A stretch of DNA of 64,000 nucleotides. Source: Lycocorax pyrrhopterus obiensis. Lineage: Eukaryota; Chordata; Aves; Passeriformes; Paradisaeidae. This document shows positions 10,255-23,700 of the stretch, piece after piece. Numbering within the stretch: position 1 is the first letter of the stretch; each line of letters starts with the position of its first letter. The translations under genes and the position numbers were made by a program. The stretch is taken from assembly GCA_014706295.1 (NCBI GenBank), contig JACSVZ010000007.1, positions 61,949,475 to 62,013,474 on the forward strand, given 5' to 3'. A model generated the notes under the pieces. It had not been told where the DNA came from. It did not search any database and saw only the letters and a program-made list of their open reading frames with translations.

Positions 10255-11778
10255 GCAGATTTTTTTTCCCCCTGAAGGAATTACACTGCTCCATCACTGC
10301 TGTAGGTGGCTGAGGGTATGAGCAGGAACAGGAATGTGCTGCTGAACCCTGGGTCAGCACTCCAGGGCCTTCACATTCCACGGGAGCAGAGGTTATGAGG
10401 CTGGAAAGCCTCACCCTCTCACCCTGTGTGTCCTGGCTCAGCTACCAGCCCTGACTCCCTGAAGGAGGTCACCCCCATCTGTTCCAGAGCAGCTCTAACC
10501 CAGCCATGGATTTCCAAACCAGATTCTGACTCCCTGCATGGGCCCTGACACAGGCCAAGAGCTCCACATGCTCCAGAGGGATCATCCCTCCCCAGGCCTT
10601 CCCAGGAGATGCAAGGGCAGGCAAAAGAGATCCTCACTGAACAACTGCCCTGTTCAGATTCCTGCTTTCAACTTCCCAGAGCTCTGCCCTCAGGGACCCC
10701 CCCAGCACAGGCTGTCCCTTCTGAGGTGACACAGGACAAGTGGCCATGCACACAGAGTGTATCCAAGAGCAGGGAGACAGCTGCATGCTCTGATCCCCAA
10801 ATCCTGAGCCCATTTTTCCATGGTAAAACACAGTCTGGTTACCAAGCTCAGATCCCCCAAATACACAAGTTTTTCTACCAGCTCTGCTCAGTCACCACAG
10901 TGCTCCCAAGGAGCCATCATTCCATTCCTGGCTTTTAGGCAACAAACATTGGGAAATAAAGCAGATGCAGAACCGGGACTGTGCTTGCACAACCTCTGTG
11001 CTGCTGAGACAGGAGAGTTACAGCTGCACAAACCACCCTGAGAATTCCCAATCTGAAAACCTTAAAGCACCAAGAAGTGGTTCCTCAGCCGAGTCCAATG
11101 TTTTACAAGACCTGAGATGAATCCTTTAAATCTTGATCCCATTATGGGCAGTGCTCTGGGCCTCAGTTTTCAAAGACAAATCCAATTTTTACCTCGAATG
11201 ATGCAACTGCTGCCTTGCAACAGCAACTACTCCTTGAAAATCAGTTTGAGGATGCACTGTTCTAGATTGTTCAACTTGAATTAACCTCTGTGTTTATGTT
11301 CCCAAAGCACATTTCTGCCATAATATATACTGAGAACAAGGTGAATTTTAGCAAACTTTTTCTTTACTAAAGTCTCTTGTTATAAATTACACAAATAACT
11401 TTATAAACAAATCCCCCCCGCTTGCATTTTGTTTAAAGTAATAACTTTATATCATACAAATAAAGAAATTTCAAGTATGAAAAGTGCATTATTGCAATAA
11501 TACCTCTTTGCAAGTCCAAAAATCTTGGTTTAGAATAAAACTGTAAAGTGTAAAAAAGGAGTAAAACAATCAGTGCCATCTATTCATTCAAGAAGTCCAA
11601 CATCTTAAAAATGATGCTTAGTGTGTTGCAGAGGCAGATTTACATCTGAAAGCAACATGTAATTGAAAAGAAGCTATGTGTGTTCATTGTTTTGCATTAA
11701 TTCTCGTCTTGTTTTCCCTAGTTTTCTTCACCTTTCTGGGCAGGAATTCTCACTCCAACCAGTGCTTGTCCTCAGCCA
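10255..11778 (-). other. STYX: STYX 3' UTR (probable extent)
   Basis: This is sequence downstream of the STYX stop. The portion 11040-11640 is AU-rich and free of interspersed repeats, as expected for a 3' UTR. The distal part is less certain. Confidence 0.45.
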
Positions 11779-14700
11779 TCACCCGTTCTGTGCTGCTGCC
11801 ACCTGCATGGTGCCGAGGTCTTCATCCTCCTCGTGCATCCGCTTCAAACTTCCTGCAGGAGGCAAGAGGCAGCTTCAGCCACAGGAAACCAGCACACTGA
11901 AACACTTCATATTGAAGTTTAAACTCAGCTTGCACACCAAAAGCCATCCCCCTTTCCCAGGAGTTTGGGATTCCGCTGCTAAAGGTTTACTTGGGGAGTG
12001 TAAAAACCACCTCGCACCCCCAGCAGGAGAAGCTTCTCACCTGTGCTGCCAGGTGGGACTGAGAGGGATCTCTCCAGCTGCAGAGGTGACATCATCTGGA
12101 TGGTTAATCTTGCTAGATAGATGGCTTCATATTCCTGGAAAGGTCCAAAAGTGTTTATTGCAATTACTTTGGCATAAAGCTTTGTAAGGATGAGCAGGAC
12201 CAATTCAGAGAGCACCTCATAGTAAGGCACAGATTTGGGAGGAGGAGAATTCTTTGTTGCTTTGACGTGAATGACAAAAACCATCAGGAAGTCAGAGGGA
12301 AAGCAAAGTTCAAGGATGACTAAAGAAACGACTTTAAGGAACAAAGAACATTCCCTTTGCAGCTCCCTCAGCACCAACCAAGACATTTCAGAGCCTCTGA
12401 ATCACTGCACAAACCAGGATTTTTATTTCTCCTCCATTCCTGGATTTGCTTTGTCCAAAGCTTAAGGAAGTGAGGTGCCCACTCATCTTCCTCCCAAAGC
12501 TTTACTACAGCTCCTGACATTTCCTTGAAGGATATTAGTGTAGTAAATGTTCAGTCTAAGTAGAAATGTCTGTTTAGCAGGAAGATGATTCATTAAATGG
12601 CTTTTCAGTTCTGATCAGGAATAAAAAAAGTCACCTGAAGTTGATGGACAAATCCAGCATTAGGATTAATACAGAATCTTCTTTCTTGGACATAAGTAAA
12701 TGCATCCCTTAAAAAGAGGAGGAGAAAACACTTCCGTGAAAAATTGAGTCTTCCTTCAGATTATCAGTTTTTCAGAACTACAGAACCCCTAAACTCTGAC
12801 CAGAACTGATCTGTACAACTGAAATTGCTTGGCCAAAGCAGAGAGCAGCAGCTGTACAACTCTGTTTGCCCACCCCAGTGCTCAGCTCACTTTCCAGTTC
12901 AACACAGGCTTGGAGCAGCCCCTGGGGCCTCTCCCACGGTTTTATCCATGGATGGAGGCTGGTGCCTTGCTTCTCTCAGCAGCAGGTGCCTAATTCTTAA
13001 AAAAAAAAGGATGTAAACACACCTACAGTGAAGTGAAATGGAATAATCAGCGCCCTGGTAAAGTCTTAGGTAAGGCAGTTGTTACCTGCTGAGACTGAGT
13101 GAAAACACAACTGTTTCTGTTCCCTCCAAAATCATTATTCACTCACACCACCTGAATTAAAACCTGAATACCTCTTCTTACCTGTACTTCACCCCAAATG
13201 TTTCCATTATGTATGCAATAACTAAGGCAGCACTGGGGGAAAAAAAAACAAATAAAAATGAATAAAATAGATTTCAATTGTTTGAAAATACTAATATCAG
13301 GATGGATCATTTCCTACCTTCTAGAAATCCCTGCATTTCCATGGACAAGAACTTTTCCTGAGAAGGAGAAAAAAAACCCAAAATCAACCATATTTGTATA
13401 AATTGAATAAAATTCTTTGAAAGGTGGTTTTTCCTTGTTATGGAGAACTAGGCAGCAGCAAGGCCCATCCGTGAAAAACAGGTATGGCCTTCCTTCACCC
13501 TGAATTTCTAACTACACTCTGTCCACTGGGATACAGGAACTGGGATTCCTGCTCCAGGGAGGATCCTGAGTGACAGAATGACCACAGTGCACATTTCAGG
13601 CCCTACATTAGAGAAGGGACAAGAAAATTTCATGCACAGAACACAGTTGTGTTTCAAGTGAAAAAACCCCAAACCCCAGAGGTTCATTTTCCAGTTAGAG
13701 GCAAAAGGAAAGAACACTTTGCTCTGAATTTGTCTAACAGAGTTCAAATCAAGTATAATAAACCCCCAAATTTAAGAAAAGCTCATTTTTAAGAGCCTCT
13801 ACTATATACCCCTAAGTTAGTTTTAAAGCTTTAACAACACCTTAATAAATGAAGGAAAAGGTAATAGAATTTTACCTCCACTTTGTAAACTTCCATCAAT
13901 AAATTCTTTAGTCTGAAAAGAAAAACAAAATTACAAGTCTCAAACTTCCAGATTATTTTAAATGCAAGTGGCAGTACCACCTAAATTGGGTATAATTTTT
14001 ATGTCTTTATTTACAGTGACAATAAAGCACCTTTGTGCAGACTTAAACCTCACTCCAACTGGACATTTGTATTTCTTTTGTACTTTAAACTATTCCTAAA
14101 ACTGTCAGTGCAAAAACAGTGTGAAGGCACTTTTTGGGTGAAAGAAGGAACAAAATGCTTTTGCTCAGCTGCAAACTAAACTAAAACAAACCCACAGCTC
14201 AAACCAAGGGTTTGTTCTAATAATGGGCACTGTTTAATTTACAAGTTACTTTTTAATTCCTCTGCTGTAAACATGTTTTAAGACACTGTAAAACTTAGTT
14301 ACTATTCTGAATTTGGTTTAGAATTTGATACAAGAAATCTAAATACTCTTGGGCTCATACTGAAGTTTCCCCCAGGTTAAGGGCTCCAGAATTCCCCCAT
14401 GACCAAATCTCTCTGTTTTTTGCCAGTCTTCTTAAATTTTATTAATTTCTTTTTTTTTTTTAATACCATAACAAGAAGCAGCTCTTACAACTCCACCTCT
14501 TTCCATACTTGTAAAAAGGACTTAATTACACTTATTAAAGTGTCACTAATAAGGTCAAGAGCTGGTAGGTAGCACTTCCAGGTGCCTCAGGCTGAGTATC
14601 CCAAAAGTGAAACTGGCATCTGTTAGTTCAGAAAACTCCTGGGCAACTCCATTCCCAATCCATACACTCACCATAGGGAAAAATCGGATTATGTTCTCCA

Positions 14701-17700
14701 CTGGATTATCTGCAATATCCAAGACTAAATACCTGCAATGAAAACAGTTACTGTGAGTACACAACACCACTGAGTTGCTACTCCTGGGACACCCAGAGCT
14801 GCTACAACCCCTCTGCTGCACTCACACCTGCAGGAGGAACCCAGCACAACCCCCTGCCTTTAACTCCTGGGCTGAACTTCAATCTGTGAGGAAGGGAGTG
14901 AGGAGTCTCCTCCAACATCCCCTGACAGATTTCTCCTCTCAGAAATCACTTAAAACTGAAGATAATTACTGCAAACTACGGATGATTCTAATTTACAGAC
15001 TCGTTCAGGATGAATAAAATTCATGGTTTGGATTGAAAGTCTTTCTGCACCTCAGCACATTTTTCAAGTAGCTCTGACAACGTGAAAATATTTGGAAAGA
15101 ACACAGGCACAAAAGAACCTTGATCATTTCTCACCTAAATAACTGTTGGAAGTTTGGTTTAATAAAATTTGCTTCAATGTTTTGCCGTATGCATATTACA
15201 TGGGTTATTCCATGTTTCTGGAGTATAGGTAGCTGTGGAGAAAGAGAAAAAATATCTTTTTTAAATTGCAGATTCATCCACTACACAGTAATAAAAGGAA
15301 AAGCTATACTTAGATACAAACTAGGGCTATATCAAGGAAAATCTGAGCTGGTTTTCTAGAATTCAGAGTGTGAAAATGTTGTCTTTCAAAAAGAAAAAAT
15401 TCCTAACAATGACAAAAAAAGGAAGGCAGTCAATAAATCTGTTTGTCTCTGCCCACCTTTCACTTCACCTGAAATTGCAAGTCCCTACATGAGGGAGGAA
15501 TTTGCAGCCAGCCTTGGATTCTTGCTGGAATCAGACCATGAAAATAAGATCCTTTAAACCATGAGGCAAATTTGCAGAGCCAAGCTGTGCCTTAGCAGTG
15601 TTTGACTTCATTGTAGATTTAATTTTCCTTTGTTTTAATATCTACGTGTGAGTTCCCAGTTCTATTTGTCTTGCAACCCTCAAATGGTCTCAAATGGTTT
15701 AAATTTCCTATGAAAAATTATATTTAAGACTCAATTTTAATACAAATAGCTCAGACCATCCCACAAATGCACCACATATTCCTTCCACTCTGGCATTTTT
15801 CACGTTCCAGTTCAGAACTGCAACCAAATTTACACCTCTGTAGATACACTCGAGCAGATCTCCACAGTAACAAATCAAATCACCACAGCAAAGCTTCCCT
15901 ATGAGAGAATATTCTGAAAATCATACCTTGCTTTTCATAGCTGAAGAATATGGGCCTAAAAATAACCCAGGTAAGATTTCCTAGGAGGCAGAAGAAGAAC
16001 AGACATTTAATACCAACTCAAAAGGATTCGAAATACCACATTTCACTCACCTCAGACCATGGCCGTGGACACAAATAATTTACACATTACTGAGATGTGT
16101 AATCAATGTCATTTATAGCAGGACAAGGAAAAAAAAAAATGGTTTGGCAGGATAAAAGAAACATGATCTTGGTGCAGGAGATCTTGTTTTGGACCAGGAA
16201 CAAAGTCCTTGATTTGGACTAAGTTCCAGGTTGATTCCTGCATCTCACCCAGCCCCAGATCAAGTGAAGTGAACTCTTAGCTTGGATTATAATCCTGTCT
16301 TGTAATTAACTCCAAATTGCTCTCATGGAAAGAGATGGACACAGGGAAATTCTCTAGCTTTGGCCTAGCAGTGGCAAAATATCAGTTTTTAACCATTTAT
16401 CTCCCCACAATAAAGATATGCAGGTGTGTAGATCTTATCTTGTGCAGAGATTTGACCGACACCACGGTAGGAGAATTTTAATTGTTCGTCCCAATGGAAA
16501 ACACTCCCAAGTTTAAGGCAGAAGGCAAAGCTCTGATACATTTTTAGTAATCATTTAAAAACATTCAGAAAGACAAAAATGTAATATCTGGGGGATTTGT
16601 GTTTTAGTACTTGCACAGCAGAGATGCAAACATCTGTATTCCAAGCTGGCAAATCCTCACCTCAATTAACTAATTAATTCTGTCACTCATGGTGCTGCCT
16701 GACACTTTACAGGCAAAGACTGATTTTGATACCTGCTCTTTTTTCTCCTCATTAAATGCTCCATGGGTTTTGCCTCAAACAGTAAATAAAAGTGTCCTAC
16801 CTGCATCTCTCTCCTCATGGGATAGGTCCAATCCTTAAACAAAAAAATTAAAAATAATTACATATACAAGAGAGAAAAACATTCAGGCAGAGATCTGTAC
16901 GTCCATTTTATAGAAAATAATCACTCTCTAAGTTCTGTACAAGCTCTCTGCTGCACACCAGGCACGTCCCTGCTACCCTTTCCACATGGGTGCCAGCACC
17001 ACCCAAGTGCAAGGAATACTATTTGGAAAGTTAATGTGAAGAAACCTCAAGTATTCTGCAAAGAATCCTTAAGGCTGGAAAAGATCCTTATCAGCTGTAC
17101 ATCCACACCTCAGCTTTCTGCTTACTCTCTGAAGTGAGGAGGGGGAAAAAAGAGAAAGGAAAACAGCTTTAGAACATCCTGTACTAGTCAGAGAAGCAAA
17201 GGAATTCCTTTGGCTGGTGCATTCCTGCAGCCACTGAAAAAACAGAAGATAACAAGTGGAGCAGGTAACTCCCTTAAAATCCACACTGCCTCACCTAATG
17301 AACTCTGCCCCCGAATATTCCGGATTCAGCTTGAACACTTCCAGAAACGCGTGCTCTCCATGCCCACAGCAAGCCCTTACAGCGAGCCTCCACTATTGCC
17401 CATCCTACAGTAAACCGGGAAGGCTCCTCACACAGTAAATAAACACTTGTGTCCACGATCCTGCTGGTCATTTACAGCCCAACACCCCCTTCCACAGAAT
17501 CCCAGACCCCCAGCATTGGGAAGGTTCAGCTCCCATTCCCAGCTGTCCATTTACCACCAGAACTGCCCAGAGCAAATGCCGGGATCGACATTTCCATCCT
17601 TCGCTCCATTCTGCAGCTCTGCCAAAGCTGAACAGAAAACTGCTCAGGCAGAGACTATTCCTGTCTTTCCTTCCCTACAACTCCCACTGGCCTCTATTAA

Positions 17701-20700
17701 CAGGCTCTTACTCATTCCTTGACCCTCACACATGAAGGAGTTGGAGCTGAGATCCCAGTTACCATCTGGAGGTAAAAACACACAAAAAAAAGGGACTAGT
17801 CAAGTATATCCAATAGACTGCATCCATTTATTTACATAACTCTGTTGTTTGATTCACACACACCAGCAGCTAAGAAAAAACTTCCCCTGTGTTCTGATGT
17901 CCTCAAAAGTATGGGGAAGTTAAACTTTAAACATCCCAGCTGGGAGGAGAGGTCTGGAGTACAGCAGGAAACTGCAGCACTGTCCACCCGAGCACCTATG
18001 CTTGTCCCAGCAGCATTAATTTCACATTAAACCCCTTTTTACCAAAACAATAAAAATCCTGTGCTTCCCTCAGACACCCCCACAGTGCACAGGGAGGATT
18101 TTCCAGCTCTCAGTAGTGGAATTAGGAAGGATTTTGGTACCAGTGAAGTTATTCCAGAAAAGAAAGCAAACAACCATTAAGCCACTCCAGACAATCCTTT
18201 GGATACCACCTACAGTGGCAGCACAAACAGGGAAATAAAATGCACCGAAATGGGCTTTGCTGAAGACACACAAGCAGCTGAATTACTTCTGCATGTTCCA
18301 GCTGGAATAATAAACTCCTGGAAGTAGAAAGGAGAAATGCTGCGACAAAAGGATGGTATTTACAGAACGGTATCCTTTGAAGGCTGACCTGAGAGGGTTC
18401 AGCACAACCCTGCTGGCTTGCTCTGTACACAAAGGCATCGTTCACTCCTCCAAAGGCCAGAAAACCCCAGGTTTGTCCAAGTTTAAAACCAACCCTAAGA
18501 GCAATAAACTCTGAAAAGCTTAAGCTGCACTCCAGGAACACACAAGCACTTTAGTGGGTTTATTACTCTGTTTGTAGAATTTAAAAGTCTTAATCTGGAG
18601 CACAATGAAAACACAAGTTCATCACTACTTTGGCTTAACACCACATTGTAAATATTCCTTTCAAATGCATCAGAGACAAGAATTTTTAGTCCCAACAGCT
18701 GTAAACTGGGCAAAATAAAGAGGTAAGAATTGAGCAATGCAAGTCCAAAGGGAATCAAATCCCAAAAGACAGCACAGATGTTCTGAACAAGAAAAAAATG
18801 TCACTACAGGCCCCAGACATTGGTTTTCAGTGCCCTTCAAGAAGCAAAAAAGATACAGTTTCCAATGGGATTTAGTCTGCAAAATAACTCTGTGAAAGAC
18901 AGTGTTTAAGGAAAACATTTAATCTGAGACGAGTACACAAACTACTGAAAGAGTGATTTTGGTGATTGCTGACAGCCCTTCAAAGCTTTTCAAACCAACA
19001 ATGCCAGATTATTCAAATGTTATGCAAAGTTATGTAAAAAACCCAATCTATTAATGGAGACTGAACCCAAGCACAGGTTCCATTTAAGGAATTCATTCAT
19101 CAGCCAGGTTTTCCACACTGTCTGGAGCACCCAGCAGACAAATAACAACTGAAAGCTTCCCTTTTGATCAGACCAAATGCAAGAATTTTGCTAAGAAAAC
19201 AACTTGGGATGCCAGAGGTGGAGGGAAGGACAGCATTCCTTGCTGCCAAGGATTTGGGAGGTTCTCCAGAACAAGCGACAACTCACTGGAAGTCTCACTC
19301 ATCAATATTTGCAAGACACTAAAGAGATGAAGTGCAAAAAATAACCTCCAAAACACCAAAGTTCTAAAAAGAAGCCACTCCCCTCTGGCAGATCTCCCCA
19401 AACAAGCAGAAGGGGGAATAAAGCACATTCCAAAGCCCTCCCTTCCCCATCCCCAGCCAATCTCCAGCTGAAATAGATGGAAGCTATGAATTAATAGGGA
19501 AGACTTGTCCACACTACAAAGATCTTCTTGGTATCCAATATCCAAACTACACCAAGAGCAGCTCTGCCAACAGTTTGGGTTATTTTGTCCATATTTTGCC
19601 ACAACTACACCTGTTCTTCCTTAGAACAGTTTAATGGCAAAAAGTGACATGTGGGCTTTTTTCTGTAAGAGTGACCTTGGTTAGGACTTAATCTAAAAAA
19701 ATCATATTATGATTTTTTAAATTAGTTTAGCAGCCCTGACATTGAGCCTCTGCACCAAAGCAGAGAGTGTGGTTTTTAAACACAGCACCCAACCTGCATA
19801 TGCCTCTCCAGAAGGAATGCACTGAAATGGATCCACGTGACACAGCTTAACTGGTCCCTCACTGAGAGCTGAAGTCCGCAGACCCATCTGATTTTCACAC
19901 ATAAAAGGTACATCCCCAGTCTTTGTCAAAGCTCAGCTCTGGCTGAAAGGCAGTCCCAGTTAGAATGGTTAAACTCGTGCTGCCTTTTAATTAGTAAAGC
20001 CTGTAAACCACAGGCTGGCCCAGGTGAAGGGAGAAGCTCTCAGAGGTGCTGAAAAAAACAGCAGGAAAAGAAATCGAATCGGTAGTTCAGGAATCAGACA
20101 TCAGGAAGTCTTTTCTAGATTTTCACTGCTGCCTCTCACCTGGCTCAGCATCACCCACCCCCTGCAATGACTCCTCCTGCTTCTCAGACCATCACTCAAA
20201 TCCTTTGGAAAAGATGCCCACAGCTCCCAGTAAAACCTCCCCGACCACTCCAGGTGTCCAACCCTCTCCCAACTCCCAGACAGCTCTTTTGCTGTTGATT
20301 TATAGCATCGCTTTCCTCTCCACACACATTTCTCTTCCCATCACAATTTGTCACAGCAGGACTCCCGCATGATGGATTGTGCACCTCAAAAACCCGGGGC
20401 TGTCAGAATCCTCTTGCCTGAAGCTGTTTCCCTGTCTAGCGAGGCTGTAACACTCCAAGTCTCTCCTCCAAACCTGCTACAAGGATCTCCCACAAGTTGT
20501 GAAGTCGGAGCAGCAGAAACTGTTACGGCAGCGCCAGCCACGGCTCTGACCTGCTCCAGTTCCTGCATCTGCTCTGGCCAAGCGATCTCCAGGCTCTGCC
20601 TTTAACCACTGCACAGGAAATTAAAATTACAGCCTGACAGTGTTGTATGAGAGCACTCCGAGGGCAGGATTACATCAACTGCCAGCAGCACTGTCATCCC

Positions 20701-23700
20701 CCTGCCCAGGCTGCAGCTTGGGCTGGGGCTGGGTCCTGATCCCACAACAATGACCTCGACACAAAGGCTTTATGCTTAACTCCCAGGCAGCTCTAAGTGT
20801 CATTTACACGATGAAATGAGATCACACCTCGGGTCTGAAAGCATTTTACACATTTTATACAGCCCAACAAAGTGGAGGAGAGGGATGTTACCATTAAAGA
20901 CCCGCACAAAAATCTAAATCAATCTGTAAAATGGAATAACTGCAGAAGAAAACTTGAAATAGTGAAGCAGTAGCAGAGCACGCTCAGTTGCCATCTTTTA
21001 ATAAGAAAGCAGACAAACTAAATGAGGTACTGAAAGAATATTAAAGGAAAATGTGTGAGTATCACTGAAACCTGTCACATCTATCACCATGAAACATAGT
21101 GCTTAAGAGCCTCAAAATTAGCTACAAACAGGAATGAAGTGAAAGGTTGTGCCTTCAGTTTCAGTCACACTTTGTGTTCTTGGACAGTTACATTAAGAAT
21201 ATGGGGTTTTTTATACAAATAGAATTATTTCAGTTGGAAGGGACCTATAACTATCATTTAGTGCAACTGCCCAAGCAGCGTGGCTTAAATATATATATAT
21301 ATATTTTTCCCCACATAGAAATCACGGTGCAAGTCTATTAAATTGACAAAATTAGACCAAATCCTTTTGTCCCCTCAAAGTGTGGGCATGGCACTAACAA
21401 GCTTAGGGAAGGTTTGGACAGTGCTGCTACCCCAAAAGTGGCTGAGGGCTGGTGAAAGAGGCTGGAGAAAGGGTGAGGTGACATCCCCACCTTTGCACAG
21501 CTGTTTCATCCCATGGCCACCACACTCAGGAAACGATACAGGGATGGAAGCAGTTTTACAGGGATTTCTCTGTATTTGTCAAGAGCACTCAGACAATGGG
21601 AAGGCCTCACCAGAGACATTTTTTGCTACTGAAAACACAAAGGAATACAAAAGCAGGAAGGTGGAGAAGAGCAATAATAGGAGGTGGGAATGACAGAGCA
21701 CATGGGGGAAGGAAGAAGTGGACAACAGGGAAAGAAAGGTTATTTTAGCAGAGAGAAACACAAGCCACAGAAAAGGATAAAAGGTAAAACTAAAGGAAAA
21801 GTAGAAATGGAAAGCAGAAACAAAACAATTCTTATTTGCCCCACTCTCTAACACTGGTCCCAAAGACACCTCGTTAAATACCATCAGCACACAGGATCAG
21901 CAGCACTGATAAAAACTTTTATCATGTAATTTTATTCCAATAAAGCTGGAAATAAAGCAGGGGAGGCAGAATCCTTCAGCTTACAGGAAGCACAAAGCCA
22001 AGTGCCAGGCGTGCCACACTCATACAGATTATCAGAATTGGTTATAATGGTACAAAAATGGCCTTTTTCATGCCCCTCCTTTTTTCAGTTCACGAGTTGG
22101 GCTGTACTGAGACAATCCTCATTTAGATAAAAACCCCCAAACACGCTTTAATTCCCAAATTCTACAAACTGCTCCGCTGTGCCTGTGTGGATCCCACCAG
22201 GCTCCCCCTGGATGGGAGGCACAAGTTAATCAGGACTGACAGACTGCTCAACTTCAGCTGCCACAGAGCACTTTTCTGATTTATGCAAAGCAGGCTGATA
22301 GTATCCCACAGAGTTGTGATCAAAATCTGTCACCTGATTTACATTTCCCAGCACAACACAGCGTTTGTTCTCCATTTTTTGGGCTCTATTATGTGGGCAG
22401 GTAAAATAATTCTAATGATACAGGCTTCCTACTTATTTTAAAGAGTCTGCAGAGGAGGGGAAAAGCTGTGTTTTAAGGGAGTTATTTGTGTTTCCTACCA
22501 AAAGTGAGAGTAAAAAAAGTTTGATAGATTTGTTCCACCTTTAGACAGACTGCATCACTTCATAGTTAAAAAAAGCAGTCAGAAATACATTAGCATTTCA
22601 GACTAAATATAGCTGTCAAAAATGTAAATTTCTTTTTAAAAAAAAACCCCATGTGCTAAAAAGAACTCAGCTTTTATGCATAATAAAAAGGCAAATATGT
22701 CTGCTTAGTCAATACGCTGCTAATTTAATTACAAAACCCATGGAGAGTCCTAAAAAATTCTAAATACTTCATGAACACTTGGTTTGCTCAGCCTGATTGC
22801 AAGCAAATATGTTTTAACAAAGAAATAAACTGGTAATTGTTGCTGTGTTCTCATTTTACATATATATACATATATATATATCCTAGTTTGGGTTTTTTTT
22901 GTTTAAAATTTAATAGGAAAATAATTTCTATTCAATTCCTTCAATTATTCCAGTCCTTACTGACCTTCTTTCCAGAAGTACTAAGATGTCTCAGTACTAA
23001 TAAGCCAACATGTACTAATTGCTATTAACCTGACCCTTTTTAATGCGTTTTTAGCCATATTTTTCCCCCAGTATAAACACGTAACACAGAACTTCTCAAA
23101 TTTAAGAAAGTTTGAGGCCTGACCTTGTAAAATGTGCTGATTCTAGAAAAAAAACATAAATATCTAAGCTTAGAAATGGTCCCACATCACATATAATCAC
23201 TATTACTCATAAAACAGAGATATTCACTATCACCAGTCTGTAACAGAACACACAGTTCACAGACATTCCCGGTACAAACCAGAAAAGCTTTGCCACAATG
23301 ATGAGTTCCAGGTTTTCTGGCATTTCCCAAGCTCCCAAAAGTACCAACAGCCAAGAGGTTTAAAAATCCAGCAATCCCTAACACCACTATGGATTAGGGA
23401 CAGGGCAAACAACATCCAGGCTGGAAAAGTGACCTATTTATCCAGAGCACATCCCTGCAGCCTGCCCCAGTCAATCCAGGCTGCTCTCTCCCCTCAACAC
23501 TTTTCCATCTGCCAGGAAGGAATGTGATGCTGTGCAGCCAACCAGTGATTTGGCTTTATTTTTAATAATTATTATTATTATTATTAAAGCTGTCACATGG
23601 CTACGAGTGTCAGCTGGGAGAAGGGAGCTGGGGGTGGCACTTGGATTGAGTCAAAGAAGAGGCAAAGCTGCACTTTTGAGCAGCAGGAAGTCAGCCAGCA